A stretch of 33,868 bases of DNA from Saprospiraceae bacterium (GTDB taxonomy: Bacteria; Bacteroidota; Bacteroidia; Chitinophagales; Saprospiraceae). Both the position numbers and the translations under genes were made by a program. Where the stretch lies: positions 1-33,868 of the forward strand of contig JARGNR010000063.1 of assembly GCA_029212405.1 (NCBI GenBank), in the 5' to 3' direction. How positions within the stretch are numbered: position 1 is the first letter of the stretch; every line of letters starts with the position of its first letter. Shown one piece after another: positions 23,208-31,749 of this stretch. A model generated the notes under the pieces. That model was not told the origin of the DNA, did no database searches, and saw nothing but the letters and a program-made list of their open reading frames with translations.

Positions 23208-24275
23208 TTAAAATTTCGATTTCTTTTTATTTTTCAAAACTGTACGGATCATCTTACTCATTTGTTTACCTTTTTGCCTTTTTTCGTAAATACTGGATTC
23301 AAAATGCGCTCGTTCTTTGTTCATCTTTTGAAAATTATCATAAGAGTCTGGATCTATATCTCCATTGTCTAATGCTTCTAAGATCGCACAATCCACTTCA
23401 TTCGTATGAGTACAATCATTGAATTTACATTCACTAGCCAGAGAAAATATTTCTTCGAATGTAAATTCCAAACCCACCTTAGATTCCGTAATTCCCACTT
23501 CTCGCATCCCTGGATTATCAAGAATAATTCCACCTTGATCCAACAGAAATAACTCTCTATAACTGGTGACATGCTTACCCCGATCTATTTGTTCACTGAT
23601 TTCTCCCGTATCCATAATTTGTTCTCCTATCAAATTGTTGAGCAAGGTAGATTTACCCACACCTGAAGAACCAAGAAGACAATAAGTTTGCCCTTTTTTA
23701 ATTTCGGATTTGATACGATCAATACCGATTCCAGATAAATTACTAATTGGAATCACCGGAACTTGATCAATTCGTTTATTAAGTTGTTCCAATAATGCTT
23801 TCCAAAGAGATTCATCCACCAAATCAATTTTTGTGAGCACAACCAGTGGAGATATCTTGGACGCATTGCATATAGTTAAATACCTTTCCACTCTATTGAT
23901 ACTAAAATCTCGATTTACAGACAACACAATAATACCTACATCTATATTGGTAGCAATGATCTGTTTTTTACTCGCTTTACCAACAGCTTGTCGCTCTACA
24001 ATAGAATGTCTAGGTAGTATTTTATGAATCAAACCTTTATTATCATCATACAAGGAGACCGCAACCCAGTCGCCCACTGCAGGCAAATCATACCTACTCT
24101 CTGCTGCAAATCTCAAATTCCCAAGAAGTTCACAATCCAGCACCCCAGAAACACTAAGTGCGGTATACCGATCTTTATGCTCTGAGCTGATTCTAGCAAT
24201 CTCAAAGCCCTGTAAATTATTCTCCTCACAGTATTGAGATAAGTATTTAGTAAATCCTAAGTCTTTAAGCTCCAT
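23208..24275 (-). CDS. rsgA: Ribosome biogenesis GTPase RsgA
   Basis: 355 aa from the ATG at 24275. The N-terminal OB-like domain is followed by a circularly permuted GTPase: T-K-I-D (148-151) comes before the P-loop G-S-S-G-V-G-K-S-T (202-210), and D-N-P-G-M (253-257) stands for the G3 D-x-P-G. The C-terminal zinc site has C283-x4-C288-x-H290-x5-C296, the same spacing as in E. coli RsgA. RsgA acts late in maturation of the 30S subunit. A longer frame begins with TTG at 24347 and is unlikely. Two ATGACC/GGTCAT hexamers lie 42-91 bp upstream. Confidence 0.95.
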   Translation of the reverse strand: MELKDLGFTKYLSQYCEENNLQGFEIARISSEHKDRYTALSVSGVLDCELLGNLRFAAESRYDLPAVGDWVAVSLYDDNKGLIHKILPRHSIVERQAVGKASKKQIIATNIDVGIIVLSVNRDFSINRVERYLTICNASKISPLVVLTKIDLVDESLWKALLEQLNKRIDQVPVIPISNLSGIGIDRIKSEIKKGQTYCLLGSSGVGKSTLLNNLIGEQIMDTGEISEQIDRGKHVTSYRELFLLDQGGIILDNPGMREVGITESKVGLEFTFEEIFSLASECKFNDCTHTNEVDCAILEALDNGDIDPDSYDNFQKMNKERAHFESSIYEKRQKGKQMSKMIRTVLKNKKKSKF

Positions 24276-24316
24276 TACTTTGTATTTATTGAAATGAATG
24301 TAAAACATCGATTGAA

Positions 24317-24689
24317 ATGACCTCTTTGTACTTGATTCATAAAGCAAAGTAATTTTAGATGGTCATTTACGTCCAATGGCATTACCATTACTTTTTAACT
24401 CTTCATCGTATAAACTTAATAAAAATCGAAAATGTAACTTAATTTATTGTATTGATTCAAACTCCTTTACTTCTGTATCTTCCTCTTTTGGCTCAATGAG
24501 TTCAATGGATACCTCAGCAGGAAGTCTTCTTTTTTTTGAGAAATTTATCGGAATCCCTCCACTTATACCTATTCCGATAGTGGCAAGGAAAATAAGGAGC
24601 ACTAACAAAAATAGTTTTACTACCTTTTTAAATTTTTTCATTCTTAATTATGGATATGTCATGGTCATAAATAATGACCTTAGATGACC
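24317..24689. promoter_or_regulatory. Cluster of five GGTCAT/ATGACC hexamers (possible operator sites)
   Basis: ATGACC at 24317-24322, 24674-24679 and 24684-24689, and GGTCAT at 24361-24366 and 24663-24668. The pair at 24663-24679 forms a perfect inverted repeat with a 5-base spacer. Two sites lie upstream of rsgA and three just upstream of the 65-aa gene. None lies inside that gene. A shared regulator is possible but not shown. Confidence 0.35.
24444..24641 (-). CDS. Small single-pass membrane protein, 65 aa
   Basis: Basic N-terminus M-K-K-F-K-K-V-V-K, one hydrophobic helix at about 10-28, then I-P-I-N-F-S-K-K-R-R-L-P and an acidic tail rich in E. Probably inner-membrane, with a short soluble tail. 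No family recognised, although similar short frames with G-x-P-I-x-F after the helix are common in Bacteroidota. Three GGTCAT-type hexamers lie 22-48 bp before its start. Order in the minus direction is 131-aa gene, this gene, then rsgA. Confidence 0.6.
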   Translation of the reverse strand: MKKFKKVVKLFLLVLLIFLATIGIGISGGIPINFSKKRRLPAEVSIELIEPKEEDTEVKEFESIQ

Positions 24690-24733
24690 AGTGAAATCAA
24701 AACATGTAATTCAAATTTTGGATGAAGATTAAA

Positions 24734-25129
24734 TCATCCTAACTGAATGTTTGTGTTATTTTCACGTCCTTTCTTAAGATTTTTCCAATTCAATTGGACC
24801 TCTAGCACATTGGATTTAAATTTCAAATAATTGGCCGCATTCATTTTAAACTTAACGAACCATTTAATCGTACTATGATACCGGCTAACCCTGTCATCAA
24901 ACCAAATTAGGGTAAAATTTGACTGAATGGTGGGTAAGTGAGAAGATGGGTAAGAGGAGAAAAAAGCAGTCGAATTTCCTTTTCTAGTATCAAGTAATTC
25001 TATGTTTTCCCTTTCTAATGAAGCAGCATTGACATCACTATTGAATCCTGCAATCGTACATATACTCCCTATAAAAATAAAGAGTTTAATCCAAGTAAAA
25101 GATCGATATGTAGGTCTAGATAATTTCAT
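24734..25129 (-). CDS. Hypothetical exported protein, 131 aa
   Basis: The N-terminus M-K-L-S-R-P-T-Y-R-S-F-T-W-I-K is basic and is followed by a hydrophobic stretch and possible A-A-S cleavage site near residue 37. The rest is polar with several W and K/N-rich stretches (F-K-M-N-A-A-N-Y-L-K-F-K-S). No domain recognised. The frame is open and on the same strand as its neighbours, but there is no paralogue or clear ribosome-binding site to confirm it. Confidence 0.5.
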   Translation of the reverse strand: MKLSRPTYRSFTWIKLFIFIGSICTIAGFNSDVNAASLERENIELLDTRKGNSTAFFSSYPSSHLPTIQSNFTLIWFDDRVSRYHSTIKWFVKFKMNAANYLKFKSNVLEVQLNWKNLKKGRENNTNIQLG

Positions 25130-25240
25130 CTATTGCGATGTGTGCGAAATGGATCAACTCGGAAACATGATCATTTGCTCTAATCTTGTACAATGAAATT
25201 AATCTAAAAAGGGTTCCTTCCCACTGTAAAATGGCCCTAA

Positions 25241-27499
25241 CTAATTCACAATAAATCGATGCACACCTTTTGAGGATTTCACTATATAAAGTCCTGGATT
25301 CCATGAAGAAACATCAACATTTAGTTGTCTGCTGAAAGAATACGTACTACTCATTTTTCCAGTACTATCTAAAATTTCAATGGATACTACTTCGTCATCA
25401 GCACTCTGAATAATTATATAATCTGTTACAGGATTGGGGTATAAGGTTAATTCATTTTTCACTTCTTCGCTTACACTGCTCAAACCCAAATTCTCAGTTC
25501 CAAAAGTAGGATTCATTGTTATAAAACTTCCCGTTCCATTAGGAAATCGTCCATATGAAATATCAGATTGTTGATCTATATAACTCACCTCATCAACTAT
25601 TTCCCCCATAGGATCCACTAAGAATATTGATTCTGAAGCCGCAGACAATTTAAAAGCTGCATGCAAACCTTCTTGGTCCAGATCGTTATCTGCCCATATC
25701 ATTAAGTACCCATTGCCTTCTATTAAGGTATTCTCTGGAAACTCCCACTTTGTCAACTCATCTGCGTCATCTGATAGGAAATAACCTTCTAAATTCATCT
25801 CGTCAGAACTGTTGTTGTACAGTTCAATCCAATCATCATATTCGCCGTCTGCATCTGCTACCGTGGCATCATTTGACGCCATAAATTCATTGACTACCAG
25901 ATCGCCAAGGGCAGTGTTCACTGTGGTAGCTACTATCGTATGATATTCATGTTCCGCTCTATCCGGAGAAAACCTACCTATATTTTCATTTTCTACATAA
26001 ATGAAATATTGAGTAAACCCCTCCTGAATCATAAATTCTACTCCAAAAATACCATCTCCTGCAGCTCCATCGCCTTGCATGCCATCATCCATCATTTGAA
26101 CTTTTTCAAAAGGTTCATATTTATTATTTCTAAAGCCAACATACGCCACTTGACCATCAGAAACTGAAGCGGTTAAAAATATCGATTCACCAATAACAGG
26201 GTTTGTTGTTGACAATTCGGTCGTGTGAATGGTAGGTTGTTGTTGACTAAAATCAGAAAGTCCTAACAAATAATCAGTCCTCCCATCCATTAGATTCGCA
26301 ATACCCGGTGTTGAACCACCCATTGGTCCTGGTCCACCTCCACTTATATCATCATCTAAATTAGTTTGAAAATTGGCATATGAAAAAAGTTTATTTTCAT
26401 CGTTTTGTACCGCCTCATCAATTACATTTTTAAGCGTCAAACCGTCTTCATAATAGGAACCGCTATCAAAATTTTCTAATAAAATCGTCTTGAAATGAGC
26501 GAGATACATGCGTTTGTACATAGGAACAGCAAGCAATTCTTTTATTAGAGGAAAATTATTATCTGATTGATGCAGTAAATGACTCATTTGCTGCTTAGAA
26601 GTTGTATTATTCAGGTTGGAGGATCCTGTCATACTGAACTTTCCAAAGGATTCATTCAAGTCCCAAATTATAGGAACAAATCTGCCATAATCATCTCTAT
26701 AGAGATAATAGTTCTGAGTAAAAGCTCCTATATAGCTATCCAAGTTTACCATTACATTATTATAAGCAAGCATCCAAAGCGCTCTATCAACATCCAGTAT
26801 TTCTTCAATAGATTCAATATGATTACTAAGGGTATCACATAAGTCGATCAACTCATTCCATCCATTATCCGTTTTAAGTTCATAGGCATCATAATAGGAT
26901 GTGCTATCTTCTCCCAAATACACCAAATTGGGAAAATCATTAGATTGAGGCCCTGCTCCAGCTGGAGGGTTACATTTCACAAAAGTATTTCCCTTTGATC
27001 CCAAATGCGTATTGGTAAACGTTTTAGTTATGGATTCAGAATTGGAATATAATCCAATCAATTCACCATTGACTGTGACATTGGCATAATTAGATCGGGG
27101 TGCCACCATGTATTTTCTTAATATTAAATAAGAGAGCACTTCTCGCAGAAATGATGGATCCTTCGCAATATTACTCAATTTTATATCCTTGAACCCTTGA
27201 TAATCTTGCTCTTTGTATGTATCCAATTCAATATGAAATGGGTTTTTAACTTGATTGGCGTTATACGTACTATTCCCTTTATATTTCACACCCACACTAT
27301 CAAACTTCACTTCATTTATAGTGACACTCTCTGCCAAAATATATCCTTGATCATTCGCATATGCAATATCTAACAACTGATCCCAGTTGGATTGTGAAAA
27401 TTCGATTTCAATGGTTTGAAGTTGCTCCTCGTCGTAAAACGCCTGGCTTGATAAATGAGTGCCCGTTAAAAAAAGGAGTAATAAAAGAAAATATTTCAT
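25241..27499 (-). CDS. CotH kinase-like secreted protein with lamin-tail domain and T9SS sorting domain
   Basis: 752 aa. Signal peptide at 1-19. Residues about 25-370 are CotH-like: V-G-V-K-Y-K-G-N-S-T-Y, F-K-D-I-K-L-S-N, L-Y-S-N-S-E-S-I, and P-I-I-W-D-L-N-E-S-F-G near the end. Spore-coat CotH proteins phosphorylate Ser in secreted proteins; the activity here is inference. A middle Ig-like stretch of about 420-530 carries D-D-G-M-Q-G-D-G-A-A-G-D-G-I. A lamin-tail domain covers about 531-670 (L-V-V-N-E-F-M-A-S-N, D-D-W-I-E-L-Y-N). Residues 684-752 are a type A T9SS sorting domain (L-Y-P-N-P-V-T-D, W-N-P-G-L-Y-I-V). The protein should be exported to or beyond the surface. It diverges from the kinase gene across 248 bp. 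Confidence 0.92.
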   Translation of the reverse strand: MKYFLLLLLFLTGTHLSSQAFYDEEQLQTIEIEFSQSNWDQLLDIAYANDQGYILAESVTINEVKFDSVGVKYKGNSTYNANQVKNPFHIELDTYKEQDYQGFKDIKLSNIAKDPSFLREVLSYLILRKYMVAPRSNYANVTVNGELIGLYSNSESITKTFTNTHLGSKGNTFVKCNPPAGAGPQSNDFPNLVYLGEDSTSYYDAYELKTDNGWNELIDLCDTLSNHIESIEEILDVDRALWMLAYNNVMVNLDSYIGAFTQNYYLYRDDYGRFVPIIWDLNESFGKFSMTGSSNLNNTTSKQQMSHLLHQSDNNFPLIKELLAVPMYKRMYLAHFKTILLENFDSGSYYEDGLTLKNVIDEAVQNDENKLFSYANFQTNLDDDISGGGPGPMGGSTPGIANLMDGRTDYLLGLSDFSQQQPTIHTTELSTTNPVIGESIFLTASVSDGQVAYVGFRNNKYEPFEKVQMMDDGMQGDGAAGDGIFGVEFMIQEGFTQYFIYVENENIGRFSPDRAEHEYHTIVATTVNTALGDLVVNEFMASNDATVADADGEYDDWIELYNNSSDEMNLEGYFLSDDADELTKWEFPENTLIEGNGYLMIWADNDLDQEGLHAAFKLSAASESIFLVDPMGEIVDEVSYIDQQSDISYGRFPNGTGSFITMNPTFGTENLGLSSVSEEVKNELTLYPNPVTDYIIIQSADDEVVSIEILDSTGKMSSTYSFSRQLNVDVSSWNPGLYIVKSSKGVHRFIVN

Positions 27500-27568
27500 G
27501 TAGTGTGTTTTAGAATCAAATATCCATCATTCCATTAGACGGTGAAAAATGAAAATTCCCTCATTACA

Positions 27569-27610
27569 ACCACAACAAATCAATTTGACTCAATTTGTCT
27601 GTGGTTTTTT
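27569..27610 (+). terminator. Orphan plus-strand terminator in a divergent intergenic region
   Basis: Stem CCACAACAAAT (27570-27580) with ATTTGT-C-TGTGG (27593-27604, one bulged C), 12-base loop, then six T (27605-27610). It fits a Rho-independent terminator on the plus strand only. No plus-strand gene ends ahead of it. Confidence 0.55.
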
Positions 27611-27630
27611 AGCACAAGTACACCTCCCGT

Positions 27631-27659
27631 TTGATCATAAAATTGACGTAATTCTTTTG
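27631..27659 (+). promoter_or_regulatory. Weak candidate promoter for the sensor kinase gene
   Basis: TTG at 27631-27633, 18 bases, then TTCTTTTG at 27652-27659, a partial match to the TAnnTTTG -7 element. It lies about 90 bp before the chosen start and past the orphan terminator. Low support. Confidence 0.25.
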
Positions 27660-27747
27660 TAATAAAACCTATTTCTAAATCTAGATGAAAAGATTGATGC
27701 CTGGTTCGTATATTTAGAAATTGATCCAGAAAGGATCATTTCGAAGT

Positions 27748-29679
27748 ATGCTACCAAAAAATGTCCCATTTCGTGGAAATGATCATAGAAAAGTGTTGAT
27801 GATTACGCTTTTTATGCTATTGCATTGTTTGATCCTTAGGAGTCAGGCCCTAGCTACCCTAGATGCTTTATGTACAACCTATCCCAATGACACTTCCATT
27901 AAAACTATTTGTGCGGATTTATCCACTCAAACTGCTGGCCAAGGCCTAAAGTTCACTAATACCATTTCCCGATTTGATTCCCTTGCGCATTACTATTTAA
28001 ACAATGCTACGTATAGAAAAGCAGAACATATATATTCTGCTACTACTGCAATTTGGAGAAAACTGGAAAATAATCACAAACTTTGCTCCAGTCTTATTTA
28101 TCTGGGTAGAACCCATTATAGACAAGGGAATATATTCGAATCATTTCAACATATCAATGAAGGAATATTGCTAGCGCAAGAGGTGGAGGATACAGAGCTT
28201 GAAGGAAAAGGACATTTGTATTTGTCATGGACCTATTGGAGAATTCGACAATGTGACGAAGCGCTTAATCAATTAATGAACATGAAAAAATTGCTCACCC
28301 AAAGTCTTATGGATACCATGGAATGGGGAGGATATTACAATGCAAGAGCAAAATTCGAACATTGTAATGGTAATGAAAAGATTTCCTTTATGATGGCCGA
28401 TTCTGCCATCATGTTTGCAAGAAAAAACAAGTTGAGACGACTCGAATCTGTAGCCATGTCCAACAAGGTCAATTATTTACAAAAAAATGGAACATTCGAG
28501 GAAAAATACGACCTCGTAACTAAGGCATTGGAAATAAATACAATACAAAATGATGTCGAACAGCTCGGCAGCAATTATGCATTATTAGCCAGTACTTATC
28601 TGACATCAAAAAAATATAATCAATCTTTAGAAGCCAGTTTACAATCATTAAAAATTTCAACAGCAATTAATGACAAACCTAGAATATATGAAGCCCATAC
28701 CTTGTGCAGAAAATCTTATGTAGGACTAAAAGATTATTCCAACGCATACATTCATGAGAGAGAAGCGAGGATTTTGGCTGATGATATTTATGGTCTTCCA
28801 AACATTGCTCGAATATTTGAGTTACAAAAAGCAAAAAGCAAGGCTGTACAAGATCAGAAACTACAACAAATAGCTTCTGAAAAAGAACTAGAACGTTTAA
28901 AACTGGTACAAGAAAGAAGAACTTATGCAATCGTTTCAGGTTCATTATTTCTGTTGTTGCTGGGGGGACTATACAGTTGGTCAAGTTATAAAAAGAACAA
29001 AGAAAGAGAAACACAACTTGTAAAAGAGGTACTTGAAAATGAAATGAGAGAATTGGAAATGCAATCTCTGCGTGCTTTAATGAATCCACATTTTATATTT
29101 AACTCATTGAACTCTATCAAAGGATTTATCATCCGAAATGAACCGGAAGTTGCCTCGGATTATTTGAATAAATTTTCACATTTAATCCGTCTCATTTTGT
29201 CCAATTCTCAAAAATCAACGATTCCATTGTCCGATGAATTGAAGGCATTGGAGATGTATATACAATTAGAAGGACTACGATTGGAAGATAAATTTGAATA
29301 TTCCATTAATGTACACGACAGTGTGGATCTAAATAATGTACGTGTGGCTCCAATGATCATTCAGCCGTTTGTCGAAAATTCGATTTGGCATGGATTAATG
29401 AATAAAAAAGGCTCCAAAGTACTTCATATTGATATTAAAAAAGAGGCGGATATGATTTCAATAGTCATAACAGACAATGGTGTAGGACGGCAAGCTGCAA
29501 AAATGCGAAAGCAGAATATTGGGATCAAAAAGAAGTCCTACGGAATGAAAATCACAGAAAACAGAATTAAGGTCGCTCAACAAGAAAACGCAGTAATCGT
29601 GAATGACCTGCTGGATGATGACAAAAATCCCTGCGGCACTGAAGTTATTATTCAATTAAACCACAAAAATCATGAATAA
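27748..29679 (+). CDS. LytS-type sensor histidine kinase with N-terminal TPR-like repeats
   Basis: 643 aa from the ATG at 27748. A signal-like hydrophobic stretch is followed by about 300 residues of helical TPR-like repeats (periplasmic), a membrane helix at about 392-411, a short coiled coil and the His_kinase (LytS) domain. His448 in N-P-H-F-I-F-N-S-L-N is the phosphorylation site. V-E-N-S-I-W-H-G (542-549) is the N box and D-N-G-V-G-R (576-581) the ATP-lid region. It likely senses an envelope or peptide signal and phosphorylates the LytTR regulator. The longest frame starts with a TTG at 27721; an ATG at 27799 is a further alternative. The gene overlaps the regulator gene by 8 bp. Confidence 0.92.
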   Translation: MLPKNVPFRGNDHRKVLMITLFMLLHCLILRSQALATLDALCTTYPNDTSIKTICADLSTQTAGQGLKFTNTISRFDSLAHYYLNNATYRKAEHIYSATTAIWRKLENNHKLCSSLIYLGRTHYRQGNIFESFQHINEGILLAQEVEDTELEGKGHLYLSWTYWRIRQCDEALNQLMNMKKLLTQSLMDTMEWGGYYNARAKFEHCNGNEKISFMMADSAIMFARKNKLRRLESVAMSNKVNYLQKNGTFEEKYDLVTKALEINTIQNDVEQLGSNYALLASTYLTSKKYNQSLEASLQSLKISTAINDKPRIYEAHTLCRKSYVGLKDYSNAYIHEREARILADDIYGLPNIARIFELQKAKSKAVQDQKLQQIASEKELERLKLVQERRTYAIVSGSLFLLLLGGLYSWSSYKKNKERETQLVKEVLENEMRELEMQSLRALMNPHFIFNSLNSIKGFIIRNEPEVASDYLNKFSHLIRLILSNSQKSTIPLSDELKALEMYIQLEGLRLEDKFEYSINVHDSVDLNNVRVAPMIIQPFVENSIWHGLMNKKGSKVLHIDIKKEADMISIVITDNGVGRQAAKMRKQNIGIKKKSYGMKITENRIKVAQQENAVIVNDLLDDDKNPCGTEVIIQLNHKNHE

Positions 29680-30421
29680 AGCATTTACATCCATAATAAT
29701 TGATGATGAAATCGGAAGCATTGATTCTTTGGTTTGGGAACTGAAGAAATTTTCAAACGATATTGAAATATTAAAAACTACTCAAATCCCATCAGAAGGG
29801 ATAACATTCATAAAGACTCTCAAGCCAGATATTGTTTTTTTAGATATATCCATGCCTGAAATGTCTGGATTTGAATTATTAGATAAAGTTCGCGATATAC
29901 ATTTTAATGTTGTTTTCACCACTGCATATGACCATTATGCGATTGATGCTTTTAAAGAAAATGCCATAGATTATCTACTCAAACCCGTCATGCCGGAAGA
30001 TATTGGCAGAGTCATATCAAAACTTCAAAATAACGTAGATGCGAGCCAAATGCAGGAAAATATATTGGAAATATTAAGTGAACTTCAAAAGTCAACGGAT
30101 GGATATCGGACCATTGCTGTCCCTACTATGGAAGGACTTGAGTTTATTGAGGTGGATGATATTATTCGCTGCGAATCAACCAACAATTATACATTCATCC
30201 ATCAATCCCATGAAAAACCATTGTTAATTTCAAAAACGCTAAAAGATATCGAAACGTTACTATCCAACTATGGATTTATACGCGTGCATCAATCTCACCT
30301 GGTCAATATAAAATGCATCAAAAAGTATATTAAAGGTAAGGCAGGCTCATTGATCTTAAAAGATGGGAGCATTATTCCGATTTCAAGAAGTAAAAAAAGC
30401 GATTTTCTAAATAAATTTTGA
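29672..30421 (+). CDS. LytTR-family response regulator
   Basis: 249 aa. Receiver domain at about 5-120: D11/D12 acidic pair, D58 phosphoacceptor in V-F-L-D-I-S-M-P, T83/T84 and K104 in Y-L-L-K-P-V. A LytTR DNA-binding domain covers about 145-248 (I-A-V-P-T-M-E-G-L-E-F-I, C-E-S-T-N-N-Y-T-F-I, F-I-R-V-H-Q-S-H-L-V-N-I, L-K-D-G-S-I-I-P-I-S-R). LytTR proteins bind short direct repeats upstream of target promoters. It forms a pair with the overlapping LytS-type kinase. The adjacent S74 fibre gene is a natural candidate target, though no site was identified. Confidence 0.95.
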   Translation: MNKAFTSIIIDDEIGSIDSLVWELKKFSNDIEILKTTQIPSEGITFIKTLKPDIVFLDISMPEMSGFELLDKVRDIHFNVVFTTAYDHYAIDAFKENAIDYLLKPVMPEDIGRVISKLQNNVDASQMQENILEILSELQKSTDGYRTIAVPTMEGLEFIEVDDIIRCESTNNYTFIHQSHEKPLLISKTLKDIETLLSNYGFIRVHQSHLVNIKCIKKYIKGKAGSLILKDGSIIPISRSKKSDFLNKF

Positions 30422-30506
30422 TCCCCAAATTCTCAGTTTTAGTGCACAATTCTAACAGGTATTCGCTGTATACTAGTTATAAAAAAAATTATTCAGTATA
30501 AGCCTC

Positions 30507-30514
30507 TAAGTTTG
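30507..30514 (+). promoter_or_regulatory. -7 element TAAGTTTG upstream of the S74 fibre gene
   Basis: TAAGTTTG matches the Bacteroidota -7 consensus TAnnTTTG exactly and ends 20 bp before the start codon at 30535. No good TTG was found 19-20 bases upstream, so it is a partial promoter. It suggests the fibre gene has its own transcription start. Confidence 0.4.
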
Positions 30515-30534
30515 AATAAATAAAACATCAGATT

Positions 30535-31726
30535 ATGAGAATTTTACTAGTTTTTAGCTGTCTTTTTTTATCTCAAAGTATATTCTTTGCCCAAGATCAA
30601 CTGAAAATTCAATTCGATGGAAATGAAGCATTTCATTTTCGAAAAAATGCAAATGGCAGTCATATGATCGATGTTTATGAAAACAACACATTCTTGGGTA
30701 GAGGCGCCGGAGAAGCCAATGGGGTATTATGCAGGTGAACATAATTCTGATGGCGCATTTAACACATTTATTGGTGCACAAGCTGGTGAAGATAATACGA
30801 CAGGGAAATACGGCACTTTCATTGGATATCAGGCAGGTCGACTCAATATTGGAGGACTTCACAATACTGCCATTGGGTATCAATCTGGATATTACAACCT
30901 TTTTGGAGATTACAATACCACTTTGGGCTTACAAGCCAACTACAGAAATTTAGGCAGCCGAAATACTATTTTAGGGTATCAAGCGGGACATGGGGGAGTA
31001 TCTACTTATAGTGGCTATGGAAATGTCATGATTGGTTATCAAGCTGGTTACAATGCAAACGCAAGCTATAAACTTTACATCGATAATTCAGACACGCCTT
31101 ATCCATTGATCTATGGAGAATTTGACAATAATGAATTGGTTATTAATGGTGATTTGACCATTGATGTTCCACCTGGGTCTTCAGAAAATAGATCAGAGAT
31201 AAAATTTGGATATGAAAACAATGTTGAATTTACTATCGATTATGATGGTAGTAATGACAAATTCGAAGTTCGACAAGGAGTTGATCAAATAACAATATGG
31301 AAAGATTATAAGATGGGAATCAATAGAACTCCAACGACCAACGATCTCGAAGTAAATGGCACCGCATCCAAAACCTCTGCAGGGGATTGGATAGCCAATT
31401 CAGATGCCCGACTTAAGAAAAACATAAAAGCACTCAATTCTTCAATGATTTTAAGCAAGTTACTTCAATTGAAAGGCATCACTTATGAATGGGATGATCG
31501 TCGAACAGGATATAGTAGACCTGAGGGAGAACAATACGGTTTTACAGCTCAAAATGTTCAAGAAGTATTTCCTGAATTAGTCTCTGAGGATAAGGAAGGA
31601 TATTTACAGACAGCGTACGGCACCTATGATGCCTTGTATATTGAAGCAATACGAGAATTGGTAACAAAAATTAACATATTAGAAAACAGAATTAGTACTT
31701 TAGAAAGTAAATTGACTAACGATTAA
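30535..31726 (+). pseudogene. Surface fibre with YadA-like head repeats and peptidase S74 domain, frameshifted
   Basis: Signal peptide at 1-20 (ends F-A-Q). The first frame (30535-30738) breaks off after E-A-N-G, but the next frame (to 31726) continues at once with Y-Y-A-G-E-H-N. Removing one G from the GGGG at 30721-30724 restores a single 396-aa frame. The middle has about six N-T-x-x-G-x-Q-A-G beta-helix repeats. The C-terminus carries S-D-A-R-L-K-K-N-I with the Ser and Lys of the S74 intramolecular chaperone (self-cleavage before the Ser), then Y-G-F-T-A-Q-N-V-Q-E-V-F-P-E-L and a closing coiled coil that would trimerise. Such proteins form trimeric surface or tail fibres. The break may be a sequencing error, a real mutation or phase variation. 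Confidence 0.8.
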
Positions 31727-31749
31727 GCCCAAGCTAAATACCACTCCAA

